Positions 38,354 through 47,525 are shown, counted from the stretch's first letter. The stretch is DNA of 64,000 nt from Urechidicola croceus (GCA_905181865.1 CAJIZG010000004.1:372001-436000), one strand, 5' to 3'. Notes: generated from the sequence alone by a model not told the origin. Numbers and translations are program-made.

Positions 38354-39379
38354 ATGAAAAAAGGGAAACCAACAATACATGATATCGCTAGATCTTTGGA
38401 GATTGATAGTTCAACTGTTTCTAGGGCCTTGAGCGATAGTGCTCGTGTTTCGAAAAAGACGAAAGTACGAATAGTAGAAAAGGCTAAAGAACTCGGGTAT
38501 CAAAGAAACATGATCGCTTCTAATTTGCGCACCAATAAATCCAATACAATAGGTGTTATAGTACCAAGAATATCGAGGCAATTCTTTTCGAGAGTCATTT
38601 CTGGCATTGAAGAAACAGCCTACAAAGGCGGTTATGATGTGGTGATAGGTCAATCTTTAGATACGATAGAAAGAGAAAAGAATTTATTACAAACTTTTTA
38701 TTCCAGTAGGGTTGATGGTGTTTTGATTTCAATTTCTATGGAAACCACGAGTTTTGAGCACCTAGAGGCGTATAAGAATCATGGGTTTCCAATTATATTT
38801 TTTGATAGACCTTGCAATGTGGCTGGCTGTACAAATGTGCTTATTGATGATTTTAAAGCAAGTTTTGATTCAACAGAACATTTAATAAATGAAGGATGTA
38901 AGGATATAGTTCATTTTTCTGGACCTCAAAATTTAGAATTGTATCGCCAACGTGCCAAAGGATATATGGAAGCTTTAAAGAAGTATGGTATTGAAATTCG
39001 TGACCACTATATTTTCGAATCGAATTTAATGCAAGAAGACGGAGAAGCATCAGCAAAAAAACTACTCAAACTTGCAAACGTTGACGGCGTATTTTCTGCA
39101 AATGACGTTGCTGCTATAGGCGCAATGAAATATTTAAAAAGCAAGGGTATTAGAATACCGGACGATATCGCTTTTGCAGGTTTTAGTAATGAGCTGATTT
39201 CTGAGGTTATTGAACCGTCCCTTACTACGGTAAATCAACGCGACGTTGAAATGGGGATCGCTGCAACGTCTTTACTATTTGAGCAAATAAAGAATAAGTC
39301 TGGTAAGATTCAACAAAAAGAGATGCTTGATCCAGAATTAATTATTCGGAATTCTTCTAAAAGAAAATCAACGATTTAG
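38354..39379 (+). CDS. LacI-family transcriptional regulator
   Basis: A 341-residue repressor-type regulator. The N-terminal helix-turn-helix reads TIHDIARSLEIDSSTVSRAL at 7-26 and the hinge helix ASNLRTNKSNTIGVIVP near 55. A periplasmic-binding-like effector domain follows, with VDGVLISISMETTSFE near 120, VDGVFSANDVAAIGAMKYLK near 240 and DDIAFAGFSNELISEVIEP near 270. Divergent from the kdu/GH105 operon across a perfect palindrome, it most likely senses a uronate degradation product. Effector identity is inference. Confidence 0.93.
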   Translation: MKKGKPTIHDIARSLEIDSSTVSRALSDSARVSKKTKVRIVEKAKELGYQRNMIASNLRTNKSNTIGVIVPRISRQFFSRVISGIEETAYKGGYDVVIGQSLDTIEREKNLLQTFYSSRVDGVLISISMETTSFEHLEAYKNHGFPIIFFDRPCNVAGCTNVLIDDFKASFDSTEHLINEGCKDIVHFSGPQNLELYRQRAKGYMEALKKYGIEIRDHYIFESNLMQEDGEASAKKLLKLANVDGVFSANDVAAIGAMKYLKSKGIRIPDDIAFAGFSNELISEVIEPSLTTVNQRDVEMGIAATSLLFEQIKNKSGKIQQKEMLDPELIIRNSSKRKSTI

Positions 39380-39640
39380 CTTCTTACATACTAAAGTGTT
39401 GAGTTGAAACTCACCTGTTTTAGTCTCACTGCATATTCAAGTAATTTATAGCTATAACACTTTATGTAGCAATAATTTTTAGAGGGCTCTTTTAATATCT
39501 TCTTATGAAGGTTATCTATGCACTATTTTAGTGATTGCATATTGCGTCATGTACGTTTTCGATTTGCAGAGGTGGTTTTGTAGTGCAAAAAAGTATCATC
39601 TAAAAATTGGTAATAACTTTTGCCATCAATTGAATTAAAA
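39380..39640. other. Non-coding gap between LacI-family gene and tRNA
   Basis: No gene is seen on either strand. There is no clear terminator directly after the regulator gene; the hairpin at 39641-39664, which also has T residues on the plus-strand side, may serve. Confidence 0.4.
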
Positions 39641-39664
39641 AACCCACAAATAAATTTGCGGGTT
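39641..39664 (-). terminator. Terminator after tRNA-Arg
   Basis: Read on the minus strand, AACCCGCAAA pairs with TTTGTGGGTT around a short loop and is followed by a T run. On the plus strand it is also followed by CTTTTT, so it may work both ways. Confidence 0.75.
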
Positions 39665-39671
39665 CTTTTTG

Positions 39672-39745
39672 TGACCTTGACTGGATTCAAACCAGTAACC
39701 TCTTGAGCCGTAATCAAGTGCGCTATTCAGTTGCGCCACAAGGCC
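39672..39745 (-). tRNA. tRNA-Arg (anticodon ACG)
   Basis: The minus strand folds as a full cloverleaf of 74 bases. The acceptor stem is GGCCTTG/CAAGGTC with one G-U pair and discriminator A. The D arm is GCGC...GCGC, and the anticodon stem CTTGA/TCAAG carries loop TTACGGC, giving anticodon ACG. The T arm contains GGTTTGAATCC. CCA is not encoded. ACG, with its first base modified to inosine, is the normal bacterial reader of CGN arginine codons. Confidence 0.95.
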
Positions 39746-39781
39746 ATTTTTGAGTGTGCAAATATACACTTATTTATGTAT

Positions 39782-39931
39782 TTACAAACTATTTTTCGTA
39801 ACAAAATAACGCCATCCAATAATAGCCATTTGCCATTTTTTTGCGTTGGCTAGATCAACACCTCTTTTCGAGAGAGAAGGGATAAACACTTTATTTGTTT
39901 TTGCTAAAATTTTAAAAAGTTGTTTTTTCAT
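39782..39931 (-). CDS. Conserved small basic protein, 49 residues
   Basis: From ATG 39931 the minus strand encodes MKKQLFKILAKTNKVFIP, then SKRGVDLANAKKWQMAIIGW and RYFVTKNSL before TAA. I recall near-identical small proteins across Flavobacteriaceae, sometimes labelled as SsrA-binding-like, but I cannot confirm a function. It is strongly basic, with an amphipathic N-terminal half and a WQMAIIGWRYFVT core. The frame is clean, and it lies 36 bases from the tRNA on the same strand. Confidence 0.7.
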   Translation of the reverse strand: MKKQLFKILAKTNKVFIPSLSKRGVDLANAKKWQMAIIGWRYFVTKNSL

Positions 39932-40093
39932 TTGTTTATTTTAGAGACTTTAGGGTTCATGTAATTTGTAAAATTCACATGCAAGTTGCAGTCGGTTAAA
40001 ATGTTACTTCGATAATTTCAATGTAAAAATACACAAAAGCATCTAAAGAATCATATTCTATAGTATGCTTTTTAATTAATTAATGGGAGTGGT

Positions 40094-41524
40094 TTACTTC
40101 TTTTTCAATGTAATTTCAATGACTCCATCATTGCCCTTGTCTCCATATTTATCTTGAGCTATTTTTCCTTTTATCACTGATATGCTGTATAAATTATTTT
40201 ATCCGAATCCTCAATTGTTAGAGAACTAATTTTGCCATCTATAAGTATGAGCGGTTTTTTAGTTTGATAAATAATAGTGTCCCTAGTATATTTGATTTTG
40301 TTAGTTTCTTTTTTGAGTGCAACATTGATTGAACTGTCCTTGCTACGTGCTATTTTATGCGGAATCAATCCCGTTTTATTATAAACAAAATTAAGAGTGC
40401 CCTTTTTTGGATTTTTTTTATTGGTGGTATTTCCATTTTCGATAGGTGACTGTGAAGCATGACCTGCATGCGCGTATCTTTTTACTTTTGGTTCATTCTT
40501 TTTATTAAGAGTAACTTTTGCTGGATTTAATGTATCACGTAATAAATCGTTATTTATTTGAGAGTTATTGTTTTTACTTGAGTCCTTTTTTTTAGAAAAA
40601 ATTTGAATTGCTTGAAGTAAATTCTACGGATTGGAATTTTTAGTAATAATTTCTTCTTGAATAACGAAAGGTTTTTCAATATAAGAGGTTTTAGTATTAA
40701 ACTTGTTAAAAAAAGCACTAAGAAGGGTGTTATTAATATAATTTTTAATTAATTTATTTTTCTTGATTGATTTGAGTGTAGTATAGTAATTCTTTTTTTA
40801 ATTAGTGAATTTTAAAATTTATTGGTTAATGAAAATCCGTAATTTGGAATACATGTTTTTAGTAACAAATGTTGATAGTTATCGCAGTTTTTTAGTTGTT
40901 CTGTAGAATTTGAATCGGCGATATATTCTAAATTTTGCTGCACCTCTTTTTTATACAACCATATAAACGGATTAAACAAAAAATAATATTTATAATTTCT
41001 GTTATAAAAACATCTAGAGAATGCTTTTGCTGTACATGAATTTTTTCGTATATAATTTTTTGTTGTTGTTCGCTTTCAGTGAACAAGTCTGGATTGTAAA
41101 CAATAGTATTAAAGATTGAAAAAGGAGAATTAGTGCTATTCGTTTCAATAAAATTAATGCCGTTATTTCTCCAAACTTTCGAACTTTATAGCATCAATTT
41201 TAAGAGAGAGGAAATTGAGATAAGGTAATTTGAAACTAAATAGTATAACACCAACTAGATAGAGGAATGTGCTTATTTGATATCAATCAAATGAATTTTC
41301 TTAAACTACAGTCGTTGTAGCAGCAGTAAAGTCGAGATTGGTAAAGTTAGTTACTGGTATTTCAACATACTTGGGTATTACAATCAAAGGCAGAATTACA
41401 GCATTCATGTGTCCTCCAAGTAGAAAAATACGATTCAACTGAAAAAAGTTTCCTTTTATAATAACAATTTATAGAAAAAAATAAATAAGGTTAAAAGAGC
41501 CGAGGATTTGATGAAATATTCCAT
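40094..41524 (-). pseudogene. Decayed BlaR1/M56-family membrane peptidase
   Basis: Reading the minus strand from ATG 41524 gives MEYFIKSSALLTLFIFFYK and then a stop at codon 23. Fragments of the same protein continue in shifting frames: FQLNRIFLLGGHMNAVILPL, then the zinc-site region IIYEKIHVQQKHSLDVFITE, then FNPFIWLYKKEVQQNLEYIA and KTCIPNYGFSLTNKF. A C-terminal plug-like tail follows, KPLILIDGKISS and KGKIAQDKYGDKGNDGVIEI, ending at 40094. The HExxH motif reads YEKIH (first His changed to Tyr at 41048-41050). Several stops and frameshifts make it non-functional. It follows the blaI remnant, its normal partner. Confidence 0.87.
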
Positions 41525-41529
41525 AAGTA

Positions 41530-41884
41530 TTACTTTTTATTTTCAATAAGTTTGATATTTTTTTTAATTGATCTACGCTAATTTTCTCTTCCTTAGCAAA
41601 AAGGGAAAACACGTTTTGTAGGAGTCTTCAAAATAATTATGAATTGTTTTATTCATAAACCCTTTTCTATATTCTTCTTTAGAAATGACGGGGTAGTATC
41701 CACGCGTTTTACCATAGGCGATATGTTTTACATACTTCTTGTCTTCCATTTTGCGAATGGTTGTAGAAATTGTATTGTAACTTAGTATATTGGGCTGAAG
41801 CGGCATTACATCTTTTACAAAACCCTTTTTTAATTGCCACACTGCATACATTATTTCTTCTTTTTTGTTTGTGAGTTTTTCCAT
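41530..41884 (-). pseudogene. Frameshifted BlaI/MecI-family repressor
   Basis: A winged-helix repressor of the BlaI family from ATG 41884: MEKLTNKKEEIMYAVWQLKK, ILSYNTISTTIRKMEDKKYV and YYPVISKEEYRKGFMNKTI. The frame then slips. A base is missing in the A-run at 41598-41602 (plus strand), so FAKEEKISVDQLKK is out of frame. A second base is missing near 41555, before the natural end LIENKK and TAA at 41530. The N-terminal DNA-binding domain is intact in the 103-residue frame ending at 41573, so a shortened product could still form. With blaR1 also ruined, loss of function is likely. Confidence 0.82.
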
Positions 41885-42045
41885 ATATTTTCAATTTAGT
41901 TCAGGATCTGTTTTTAAATACCACTGTTGGTAATTTGATGCTGAATATATTATACAACTACATTTACAGTTTTAAAAAAAATTAAGTTATTTAGGATTCA
42001 AAGATGGGGTAGAAAAACAAGTATATTTGACGAAAATTATAATTG

Positions 42046-42981
42046 ATGGATTTCATATATATCGCGGTAGGATTACTATTATTAATTGTTGGAGGGAATT
42101 CGTTGTTAAAGGCAGCTGTTGGTTTTTCCTTACGCTTACAGATTCCGAAAATTGTGATTGGAATGACCGTGGTCTCTTTTGCAACATCGGCTCCAGAATT
42201 GATAGTGAGTTTAAAATCGGCACTAGAAGGTCATGCAGATTTGGCGCTAGGGAACGTAATCGGTTCTAATATTGCTAATTTGGGGTTGGTCTTAGGAATT
42301 ACTATTATTATTTCTACAATTTCGGTTGAGAAAAGTTTTTATAAAACAGATTGGCCTGTAATGATGTTATCTTCTTTAGCACTTTATGGTATGATTGCTT
42401 TTGATGGAGAGATTCAGCGTTATGAAGGAGTTGTATTATTCGTATTGCTTATTGTTTTTTTAGTTTATTTATTGCGTTTTCAAAAAATCGCCGTTATAGA
42501 TGAAATGTCTGAAGATGATGAAGAGTTACCTTTGTATAAAGATGTCCTCTTTTTGGCCATTGGTGGTTTGGCTCTTTGGGGAGGATCTGAATTGTTAATT
42601 GATGGTTCAGTTTCCTTAGCGAAAGCATTTGGAATAAGTGAACGTATTATAGGTATTACGATAGTTTCTGTAGGGACAAGTATACCAGAGTTAGCGGCTT
42701 CTGTAATTGCCGTATTAAAAAAGGAAAAGGCGATTTCTTTGGGAAACTTATTAGGATCAAATATTTTCAATGTATTGGCAGTATTAGGAATAACCTCCAT
42801 GGTAACTCCTGTAAGTATTACTGATATGCGGCTTTTAACAAATGATATATTTTGGATGCTTGGCTTTGCATTATTGGTTTTTCCTTTAGTGTTTTTTCCA
42901 GTACGAATGAAATTAAGTTGGAAGGAAGGGGTGATACTTTTGGCGTTGTATGCTGTGTTTATTTATAAAATGGTGGCTTAA
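42046..42981 (+). CDS. Calcium/sodium antiporter, CaCA family (YrbG-like)
   Basis: Inner-membrane cation exchanger of 311 residues and about ten helices in two inverted halves. Each half carries the alpha-repeat: GMTVVSFATSAPELIVSL with GNVIGSNIANLGLVLG near 40-85, and GITIVSVGTSIPELAAS with GNLLGSNIFNVLAVLG near 200-250. These hold the acidic ion-binding Glu and Asn residues. An acidic loop (DEMSEDDEELP) links the halves. ATG 42046 is preferred to the TTG before it. TATATTTG at 42022-42029 is a probable -7 element. Confidence 0.93.
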   Translation: MDFIYIAVGLLLLIVGGNSLLKAAVGFSLRLQIPKIVIGMTVVSFATSAPELIVSLKSALEGHADLALGNVIGSNIANLGLVLGITIIISTISVEKSFYKTDWPVMMLSSLALYGMIAFDGEIQRYEGVVLFVLLIVFLVYLLRFQKIAVIDEMSEDDEELPLYKDVLFLAIGGLALWGGSELLIDGSVSLAKAFGISERIIGITIVSVGTSIPELAASVIAVLKKEKAISLGNLLGSNIFNVLAVLGITSMVTPVSITDMRLLTNDIFWMLGFALLVFPLVFFPVRMKLSWKEGVILLALYAVFIYKMVA

Positions 42982-42999
42982 CTGAATAATTTAAAGAAT

Positions 43000-43896
43000 A
43001 TGAAGAGATTTTGCAGTTTAACAAAAGTGATTGTATCGCTTATCGTAATTATTACGTTGTACGCATGTGAAAAGAACTCAAAACTCGACTTTTCTATAGG
43101 TCTTATAGCAGATTGCCAATATTGTAAGGTAGAGGGAGAAGGCATACGAAAATATTCGAAATCGAATGGTAAGTTGAAGCAATGTGTTGCTCATTTTAAT
43201 ACATTGGATTTGGAGTACACTATCCATCTTGGGGACTTCATTGATCGAGATTGGCGTAGTTTTGATTCCGTAATTCCTACGTATAATAAATTACAGAGTA
43301 AAAAATATCATGTGCTAGGGAATCATGATTTTTCTGTAGACGATGCTAAGAAAAAGTTAGTTTCAAAAAGAATGGGATTACCTTCAGACTATTACGATTT
43401 TGAAGTTAAAGGATGGCGTTTTATCGTTTTGAACGGAAATGATGTTAGTTTTCACGCGCATGCTAAAGACAGTAAGGAGTATAATTTTGCGGGTGTTTAT
43501 TACGAAGAGCATAAAATTACATCGCCAAAATGGAACGGGGCCATAGGTGAATCACAATTAAACTGGTTAAAAATTACATTGGCTAAAGCCAAAGAGAATA
43601 GTGAAAAAGTGATATTATATTGTCACTTTCCTATTTTTCCTAAAAATGTACATAACCTCTGGAATGCAGAAGAAGTTATTGAGATTATTGAAAATTATTC
43701 AAATGTACAGGCATATATAAACGGACATAATCATGAAGGAAATTACGCCGTTAAAAATGGAATCCATTACCTTACTATGAAAGGAATGGTTGATACAGAA
43801 GTTAGTTCATACGGTATTTTGTCTGTAACTACTGACTCGCTTTTTATAGAGGGTCATGGCCGTGAAGTGGATCGCAGCCTAGTAATTAGAAAATAA
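43000..43896 (+). CDS. ADPRibase-Mn-like metallophosphoesterase lipoprotein
   Basis: Calcineurin-fold phosphoesterase of 298 residues. The metal site is complete: IADCQYC near 34, LGDFIDRD near 78, VLGNHDFS near 105, CHFPIFPKN near 205, and NGHNHEGN near 245. The first motif continues GEGIRKYSKSNGKLKQCVAHFN in pieces, which is typical of manganese-dependent ADP-ribose/CDP-alcohol diphosphatases. A signal peptide with lipobox (LYAC, Cys23) indicates export, which is unusual for that cytosolic family. It starts 18 bases after the antiporter. Substrate is not certain. Confidence 0.83.
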   Translation: MKRFCSLTKVIVSLIVIITLYACEKNSKLDFSIGLIADCQYCKVEGEGIRKYSKSNGKLKQCVAHFNTLDLEYTIHLGDFIDRDWRSFDSVIPTYNKLQSKKYHVLGNHDFSVDDAKKKLVSKRMGLPSDYYDFEVKGWRFIVLNGNDVSFHAHAKDSKEYNFAGVYYEEHKITSPKWNGAIGESQLNWLKITLAKAKENSEKVILYCHFPIFPKNVHNLWNAEEVIEIIENYSNVQAYINGHNHEGNYAVKNGIHYLTMKGMVDTEVSSYGILSVTTDSLFIEGHGREVDRSLVIRK

Positions 43897-43954
43897 TATG
43901 TTGCGATTTCTTTTAGTCAAGACTCTTAAATATTCATAAAATAGTAGTGCAAAA

Positions 43955-43984
43955 AAAAGAGACATACATTAGTATGGCTCTTTT
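43955..43984. terminator. Bidirectional terminator between phosphoesterase and glnA
   Basis: AAAAGAG-A-CATAC (43955-43967) pairs with GTATG-G-CTCTTTT (43972-43984) around a 4-base loop, with one mismatch. It is flanked by A-rich and T-rich tracts, so it can end transcripts arriving from both sides of this convergent gene pair. Confidence 0.85.
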
Positions 43985-44035
43985 AAAGTTATAAATAATT
44001 TTGTAAAACTGCTTTAACCGTTTTATTTTTTTGAT

Positions 44036-45052
44036 TTATTTAATTGGCTTAACCGTTTTAATAATTCTCGCAGCAATTTTATATGGGTCTCCGTTTGAAG
44101 ATGGACGACGGTCTTCTAACCATCCCTTGTATCCATTTTCTACAACGATAATTGGAATACGGATTGAAGCACCTCTATCTGAAATTCCCCAAGAGAAATC
44201 AGTAATAGCAGCAGTCTCGTGCTTACCAGTTAAACGTTGTTCGTTATGTTCTCCATAAACTTCGATGTGCTCTTTTACAAAAGGACGGAAAGACTCACAT
44301 ATCTCAATATATTTATCTTTAGAACCACAAGTTCTTAAGATAGTATTTGAAAAGTTCGCGTGCATTCCAGATCCATTCCAGTCAGTGTCTCCTAACGGTT
44401 TTGGATGGTATTCAATGTACATTCCACGACCTTCAGTCAAACGATCTAATAAATATCTAGAAATCCAGATTTCATCTCCTGCTTTTTTAGCTCCTTTTGC
44501 AAATAATTGGTATTCCCATTGTCCAGATGCAACCTCTTGGTTGATTCCTTCAAAGTTCAATCCAGCTTCAATACATAAATCAGCATGCTCTTCAACTAAA
44601 TCACGTCCATGGGTATGTTTTCCACCAACTGAACAGTAGTACATTCCTTGCGGCGCTGGGTAACCACCTCTCGGGAATCCTAATGGTAATTCAGTGTCAG
44701 AATCCATAATAAAGTATTCTTGCTCAAATCCGAACCAGAAATCATTATCATCATCTTCAATCGTAGCACGTCCATTAGATTTATGTGCAGTTCCATCAGC
44801 ATTCAATACCTCGGTCATTACTAACCATCCGTTGATACGTGCTGGATCTGGATAAATTGCAACTGGTTTTAAAAGACAGTCAGATGCTCCCCCAGAAGCT
44901 TGTTGCGTAGAAGATCCATCAAAAGACCAGTTTCCCAATTCTTCAACTGTTCCTTGAAAGTCTTCATGCTCTTCTACTTTTGTTTTACTTCTTAGGTTTT
45001 GTGTTGGCTTGTAACCATCTAACCATATGTACTCTAATTTTATTTTAGCCAT
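44036..45052 (-). CDS. glnA: Glutamine synthetase, type II (eukaryote-like)
   Basis: ATP-dependent synthesis of glutamine from glutamate and ammonia. The 338 residues match the short type II enzyme, with EYIWLDGYKPTQNLRSKTK at the start, ELGNWSFDGSSTQQASG near 40, WFGFEQEYFIMD near 108 (metal-binding Glu pair), GKHTHGRDLVEEHADLC near 145, SGMHANFSNT near 233, and RLTGKHETA near 275. It is divergent from a type III glutamine synthetase, sharing a 195-base control region. CAAATATA at 45088-45095 gives a minus-strand -7 element (TATATTTG). Confidence 0.95.
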   Translation of the reverse strand: MAKIKLEYIWLDGYKPTQNLRSKTKVEEHEDFQGTVEELGNWSFDGSSTQQASGGASDCLLKPVAIYPDPARINGWLVMTEVLNADGTAHKSNGRATIEDDDNDFWFGFEQEYFIMDSDTELPLGFPRGGYPAPQGMYYCSVGGKHTHGRDLVEEHADLCIEAGLNFEGINQEVASGQWEYQLFAKGAKKAGDEIWISRYLLDRLTEGRGMYIEYHPKPLGDTDWNGSGMHANFSNTILRTCGSKDKYIEICESFRPFVKEHIEVYGEHNEQRLTGKHETAAITDFSWGISDRGASIRIPIIVVENGYKGWLEDRRPSSNGDPYKIAARIIKTVKPIK

Positions 45053-45087
45053 AATGATATTTAGTTTGTGAATAAAAAATTTCTACA

Positions 45088-45227
45088 CAAATATACTTCA
45101 AAAGAATAATACTCATAAATTTTAGGGGTGATTTTAACATTGCTCCAACTATTTTTACGGATCCCCTATTTTTATAGGGGTTAACTTTTTAAAATGCAAT
45201 GTTATAATGTTTTAATCGTTATCTTCG
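45088..45227. promoter_or_regulatory. Divergent glutamine synthetase control region with palindrome
   Basis: A perfect 7-bp inverted repeat CCCCTAT-TTTT-ATAGGGG lies at 45163-45180, and a further TAGGGGT half-site lies at 45123-45129. Minus-strand TATATTTG (45088-45095) fits a -7 for the type II gene. TATCTTCG (45220-45227) fits a weaker -7 for the type III gene. The G/C-rich palindrome stands out in AT-rich DNA and is a good candidate for a shared nitrogen-control operator. Confidence 0.65.
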
Positions 45228-45247
45228 CAAAATAAAATTTAGCTACT

Positions 45248-47434
45248 ATGTCAAAATCACGGTTTTATGCACTTGAGAAAGCTTTAAGTAGAGAGCCAAT
45301 AAAAATTATTGAGGATAAAAAGCGGTCAGAAATTTTTGGAGCCAACGTTTTTAATACGCCCAAAATGAGACAATACCTTTCTAAAGAGGCATATAATAGT
45401 GTGTTGAATGCTGTTGAAAAAGGAAGTAAAATCGACAGGAAATCTGCGAGTACGATTGCATCAGGAATGAAGGATTGGGCCTTGTCTAAGGGAGCAACGC
45501 ACTATACGCATTGGTTTCAACCATTGACTGGTTCAACCGCTGAAAAACACGATGCCTTTTTTGAAACGATTGATGCAGATACTGCAATTGAAAGATTTGG
45601 AGGAAGTAAGTTAGTTCAACAAGAACCAGATGCTTCTAGTTTTCCACATGGAGGAATTAGAAATATGTTTGAAGCGCGAGGGTATACAGCCTGGGATCCA
45701 ACTTCGCCTGCATTTGTATATGGAACAACGCTATATATTCCCACGATATTCGTTTCTTATACAGGAGAAGCATTAGATTATAAGACGCCGTTACTGAGAT
45801 CGCTTAGTGCAATAGATTCGGCAGCTTCTGCAATTTGTAAATATTTTGATAAAAATGTAAAAAAGGTACAGACTTCTTTGGGATGGGAGCAGGAATACTT
45901 TTTAATTGACAGTGCACTAGCCTCTTCAAGACCAGATATTATGTTAACGGGTAGAACTTTGTTGGGGCATTCATCGGCGAAGGGACAACAACTAGATGAT
46001 CATTATTTTGGTACGATTCCTACAAGAGCTATGGCATTTATGCGTGATTTAGAATATGAGTGCATATTGTTGGGGATTCCAGTGAAAACGAGACATAATG
46101 AGGTGGCTCCTAATCAGTTTGAACTGGCACCTATTTATGAGGAGGCAAATTTGGCAGTAGATCATAATTCGCTGTTGATGGACGTGATGCCAAGGGTCGC
46201 AAAGAGACATCATTTTAGAGTTTTGATGCATGAAAAACCTTTTGCTAATGTAAATGGGTCTGGAAAGCACAATAATTGGTCTTTGTCAACAGATTCGGGT
46301 ATTAATTTACTGAGTCCGGGTAAAACACCAATGAGTAATTTACAATTTTTAGCCTTTTTTATTGCAACTATAAAAGCAGTAAATGATAATGAGGAATTAT
46401 TAAGAGCTGCTATAGCAAGTGCTGGAAATGATCATAGGCTAGGCGCAAATGAAGCGCCACCAGCAGTAATGTCTGTTTTTATTGGAAATCAATTGACGTA
46501 TGTTTTAAAGGAACTGGAAAAGGTGACCATTGGAAAATTATCACCTGAAGAAAAAACAGATTTAAAATTAAATGTGGTTGGTAAAATCCCAGAGATTTTA
46601 TTAGACAATACAGACAGAAATAGAACCGCGCCATTCGCATTTACAGGTGATAAATTTGAGTTTAGAGCAGTAGGGTCAATGGCAAATTGTGCGAATCCAA
46701 TGACGGTTTTAAATACGATTGTTGCAAAGCAATTAAAAGACTTTAAAAATGAAGTTGATTTGTTGGTAGATAAAAAGGATATGAAAAAGGATGATGCTAT
46801 TTTTAATGTCATCAGAGAGTATATTAAAACTTCAAAGAATGTGCTTTTTGAAGGAAACGGATATGGACCAGAATGGGAGAAAGAAGCCAAGAAACGAGGA
46901 CTGAGTAATAATAAGACAACGCCTTTGGCGCTAAGAGCAAAGATTTCTGAACAATCGCTAGAAATTTTTAAAGAAACAGGCGTAATGAATGAAGTAGAAG
47001 TCCGAGCTAGATATGATATTGAAGTTGATGAATATGCACTTAGAATTCAAATTGAATCTCGTGTATTGGGAGATATCGCAAGAAATCATATAGTACCGAC
47101 TGCAATCAAATATCAAAATACTTTAATCGAAAATGTAAAAGGGCTAAAAGAAATTTTTGGAAGTGACTTTGAAATCCATGCCAAAGAGCAGTTGAAGTTA
47201 ATTAAATCAATATCAATTTTAATGGAAGGTGTAAATTCTAAAATTGATTTAATGATTGAAGAACGTAAAAAAGTAAATAAATTAACCAATGCAGAGAAGA
47301 AAGCCTTGCGTTATTGTAATAACGTAAAACCTTATTTAGATTTGATTCGATATGACTGCGATAAATTGGAGATGCTTATTGATGATGAATTATGGCCGTT
47401 AGTAAAGTATCGTGAAATGCTTTTTATACGGTAA
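45248..47434 (+). CDS. glnN: Glutamine synthetase, type III
   Basis: Large dodecameric glutamine synthetase of 728 residues, the usual length of GSIII. It contains ATHYTHWFQPLTGSTAEKHD in pieces near 82, SFPHGGIRNMFEARGYTAWD in pieces near 132, GWEQEYFLID near 215 (metal Glu), RHNEVAPNQFELAP near 285, NGSGKHNNWS near 335, and the RNRTAPFAF segment near 458. The long C-terminal helical part (about 600-728) is GSIII-specific. The pair of GSII and GSIII in divergent orientation suggests coordinated ammonium assimilation. Confidence 0.96.
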   Translation: MSKSRFYALEKALSREPIKIIEDKKRSEIFGANVFNTPKMRQYLSKEAYNSVLNAVEKGSKIDRKSASTIASGMKDWALSKGATHYTHWFQPLTGSTAEKHDAFFETIDADTAIERFGGSKLVQQEPDASSFPHGGIRNMFEARGYTAWDPTSPAFVYGTTLYIPTIFVSYTGEALDYKTPLLRSLSAIDSAASAICKYFDKNVKKVQTSLGWEQEYFLIDSALASSRPDIMLTGRTLLGHSSAKGQQLDDHYFGTIPTRAMAFMRDLEYECILLGIPVKTRHNEVAPNQFELAPIYEEANLAVDHNSLLMDVMPRVAKRHHFRVLMHEKPFANVNGSGKHNNWSLSTDSGINLLSPGKTPMSNLQFLAFFIATIKAVNDNEELLRAAIASAGNDHRLGANEAPPAVMSVFIGNQLTYVLKELEKVTIGKLSPEEKTDLKLNVVGKIPEILLDNTDRNRTAPFAFTGDKFEFRAVGSMANCANPMTVLNTIVAKQLKDFKNEVDLLVDKKDMKKDDAIFNVIREYIKTSKNVLFEGNGYGPEWEKEAKKRGLSNNKTTPLALRAKISEQSLEIFKETGVMNEVEVRARYDIEVDEYALRIQIESRVLGDIARNHIVPTAIKYQNTLIENVKGLKEIFGSDFEIHAKEQLKLIKSISILMEGVNSKIDLMIEERKKVNKLTNAEKKALRYCNNVKPYLDLIRYDCDKLEMLIDDELWPLVKYREMLFIR

Positions 47435-47506
47435 CTCTTTTAATTTATAGGCTTTTACTTTTATGTTAGAATCACGCTACTTGGCATGAAAATTGGTAAT
47501 TGTTAG

Positions 47507-47525
47507 AAGTCATTTCGACTTTTTT
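47507..47525 (+). terminator. Short terminator-like hairpin after glnN
   Basis: AAGTC and GACTT pair around ATTTC and run into a T tract. The stem is only five pairs. The sequence GTCATTTCGAC also matches the core of the repeat family seen at 61084-61170, so it may be a repeat fragment acting as terminator. Confidence 0.45.

Noticed and set aside
7778-41884. All frameshifts explained as homopolymer sequencing errors
   Set aside because: Some single-base losses could be, but the kbl and DUF3472 nonsense codons, the asnC-tdh deletion, the sulfatase remnant and the blaR1 zinc-site change are not homopolymer effects.
44031-44639. Plus-strand frames across glnA
   Set aside because: They lie antisense to a well-conserved glutamine synthetase and show no protein-like features or start signals.
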